Positions 33,304 to 34,195 of a DNA stretch of 34,195 bases are shown one piece after another. The stretch lies in contig NZ_SMAF01000029.1 of the NCBI RefSeq assembly GCF_004343305.1, positions 1 through 34,195 on the forward strand, written 5' to 3'. Below the pieces are notes generated by a model that saw only the letters and a program-made list of their open reading frames with translations, was not told the DNA's origin and made no database searches. The DNA comes from Pseudofulvimonas gallinarii. GTDB lineage: Bacteria > Pseudomonadota > Gammaproteobacteria > Xanthomonadales > UBA2363. Numbering within the stretch: the stretch's first letter is position 1; every line of letters starts with the position of its first letter. The position numbers and the translations under genes are program-made.

Positions 33304-33831
33304 ATGAAACCTCTACTGTTCGCTTTCCTCATCGCTATCGTGTCATTGACGCAGTCGGCAGGAGCCTTCGTCAACCCGCCCGCGCTCGCCCCGGAGGTTG
33401 CTCAACCGGGACAAGTCGTCAATCTCCACCTGACGACGGGTGTGTGCGATGGAGTTCTAGGTGGCGCAAACAATCCAGCCATAACCATCAACGGCCAGTC
33501 CATCGATGTTCTGATCGATGCGATCAGACGATTTGACCCGTTGTTCTGCCCGTTTCCAACAGTCAATCATGTCTGGCCTATCGGGACATTTGGTCCTGGC
33601 ACTTACAGTGTCACTGTGCGCTATCGATTTACTCCTTTCGGGTTGCCAACGGTCATAGAAGCGCTTGGTGTCCTGCCGTTGCAGGTTCAAGGGACACCTG
33701 CAACGGATCCCCGGCCAGTTCCAGCCACGAACTGGCCTTTCCTTGCCTTGATGGTGATCGCCATCCTATTGATAGGGATATTATACAGTGACAAGGTGTT
33801 ACGCTTATGTCATTTTGATGTTGATCTGTAA
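33304..33831 (+). CDS. Exported protein with C-terminal sorting-like anchor, cut by IS66
   Basis: A 175-residue protein with a signal peptide (about 1-21, ending SAGA), a compact extracytoplasmic domain with two cysteines (TTGVCDG and LFCPFP) and a C-terminal VPATNWPFLALMVIAILLIG segment: a Pro/Trp element and a hydrophobic helix, similar to IPTL-CTERM-type sorting signals. After the helix an unusual polar tail (SDKVLRLCHFDVDL) follows. The last codons and the stop TAA (33829-33831) are supplied by the first bases of an IS66 left end at 33828, so the native 3' end is probably lost. GGAGA is spaced six or so bases before ATG 33304. Base composition is clearly lower in GC than the neighbouring core genes, suggesting acquired DNA. 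No function is recognised for the domain. Confidence 0.65.
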   Translation: MKPLLFAFLIAIVSLTQSAGAFVNPPALAPEVAQPGQVVNLHLTTGVCDGVLGGANNPAITINGQSIDVLIDAIRRFDPLFCPFPTVNHVWPIGTFGPGTYSVTVRYRFTPFGLPTVIEALGVLPLQVQGTPATDPRPVPATNWPFLALMVIAILLIGILYSDKVLRLCHFDVDL

Positions 33832-34195
33832 GCGTCCGGTCGCGACACCTGTTTCCGCGCTGCTGATTGCGGTGTGATGAGTGCTCCGGATTTGAAGGAG
33901 CGCACTGATGAAGAGCACGCGGACACGCTGGGCGGCCCATGTGGCCGCGTGGCAATCCAGCGGTTTGAGCCAATCGGCGTATTGCCGGCGACAGGGTCTA
34001 TCGCTGGCGAGTTTCGGCTACTGGCGCCGACAGCTTCGCACCGATGAACCGGATGCCAATGTGCCGGTGACGCGTGCGCTCGTTCCGATCCAGGTGGCGT
34101 CGGCGCCGGTGTCGCTGTCCTCACCGTGGGTGGAGGTGTGCCTGAGCAACGGCCTGCGGGTTCGGTTGCCAGGGCTGGTCGATCAGGCCTCGGTG
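33828..34195 (+). mobile_element. IS66-family insertion sequence, left end (continues beyond window)
   Basis: The element starts with GTAAGCGTCCGG, the typical IS66-type terminal GTAAGCG, and is followed within 80 bases by the tnpA accessory gene. IS66 elements duplicate eight target bases; the left candidate is GTTGATCT (33820-33827). The right end, tnpB and tnpC lie outside the window. Confidence 0.8.
33908..34195 (+). CDS. tnpA: IS66-family accessory protein TnpA, partial
   Basis: A start-containing but 3'-incomplete gene (96 codons in the window). The N-terminus has a helix-turn-helix region with the family wording RWAAHVAAWQSSGLSQSAYC then RRQGLSLASFGYWRRQLR. The later WVEVCLSNGLRVRLPG is the beta-strand part typical of this small protein. 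TnpA is needed together with TnpB and the TnpC transposase for IS66 movement. AAGGAG lies seven bases before the ATG. The gene runs off the right edge of the window without a stop. Confidence 0.9.
   Translation, partial: MKSTRTRWAAHVAAWQSSGLSQSAYCRRQGLSLASFGYWRRQLRTDEPDANVPVTRALVPIQVASAPVSLSSPWVEVCLSNGLRVRLPGLVDQASV

Noticed and set aside
33125-33307. 60-codon frame overlapping the exported-protein gene by ATGA
   Set aside because: Tryptophan-rich and coupled by overlap, but no ribosome site and no recognisable family; left as a possibility only.

Overview
The window is a GC-rich (about two thirds G+C) chromosomal segment of a gammaproteobacterium. The thiS-thiG-trmB order, the very lysine/alanine-rich histone H1-like protein, the TonB-family protein and the Gly-cleavage genes suggest Lysobacterales (Xanthomonadales), but genus cannot be read from the sequence. 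Most genes are ordinary chromosomal genes with strong third-position GC bias, which produces very long meaningless open frames on the opposite strand.

Left part (1-4582): a short remnant of a group II intron reverse transcriptase lies just 3' of a tRNA-Gly(CCC) gene. It is followed by mscL (minus strand), then thiS, thiG and trmB, and an SLC13/TrkA-C type permease. Next comes a compact module (4672-12298): a near-perfect sigma-54 promoter, a periplasmic adaptor, a MacB-type ATPase, two MacB/FtsX-type permeases, an NtrC-type sigma-54 activator and an NtrY-like histidine kinase. The order suggests a self-regulating envelope efflux or lipid-extraction system.

Middle (12333-24207): a lipoprotein CpdB-like nucleotidase, the glycine-cleavage genes gcvT and gcvH, the H1-like protein with internal DNA repeats, a membrane-anchored SRPBCC/GyrI-like fusion, an orphan TonB-family protein with a clear terminator, about 750 bases of apparently non-coding DNA with 36-base repeats, a serine beta-lactamase-like hydrolase (minus), and the lemA / M48 membrane protease pair.

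Right part (24450-34195): a membrane-anchored RoxA/MauG-like multi-haem cytochrome c overlaps a patatin-like lipase whose catalytic halves are separated by a membrane region. A 7TMR-DISM diguanylate cyclase, a DUF1304 protein (minus) and a GDPD-type phosphodiesterase (minus) follow. The last 2 kb is accessory DNA: lower GC, a frameshifted XRE regulator overlapped by an intrinsic terminator, a secreted protein with a C-terminal anchor-like segment that ends exactly in the left end of an IS66-family element, and the start of the IS66 accessory gene tnpA running off the window.

The best candidates for something not well described are the sigma-54-controlled ABC/two-component module and the coupled cytochrome c-patatin pair.
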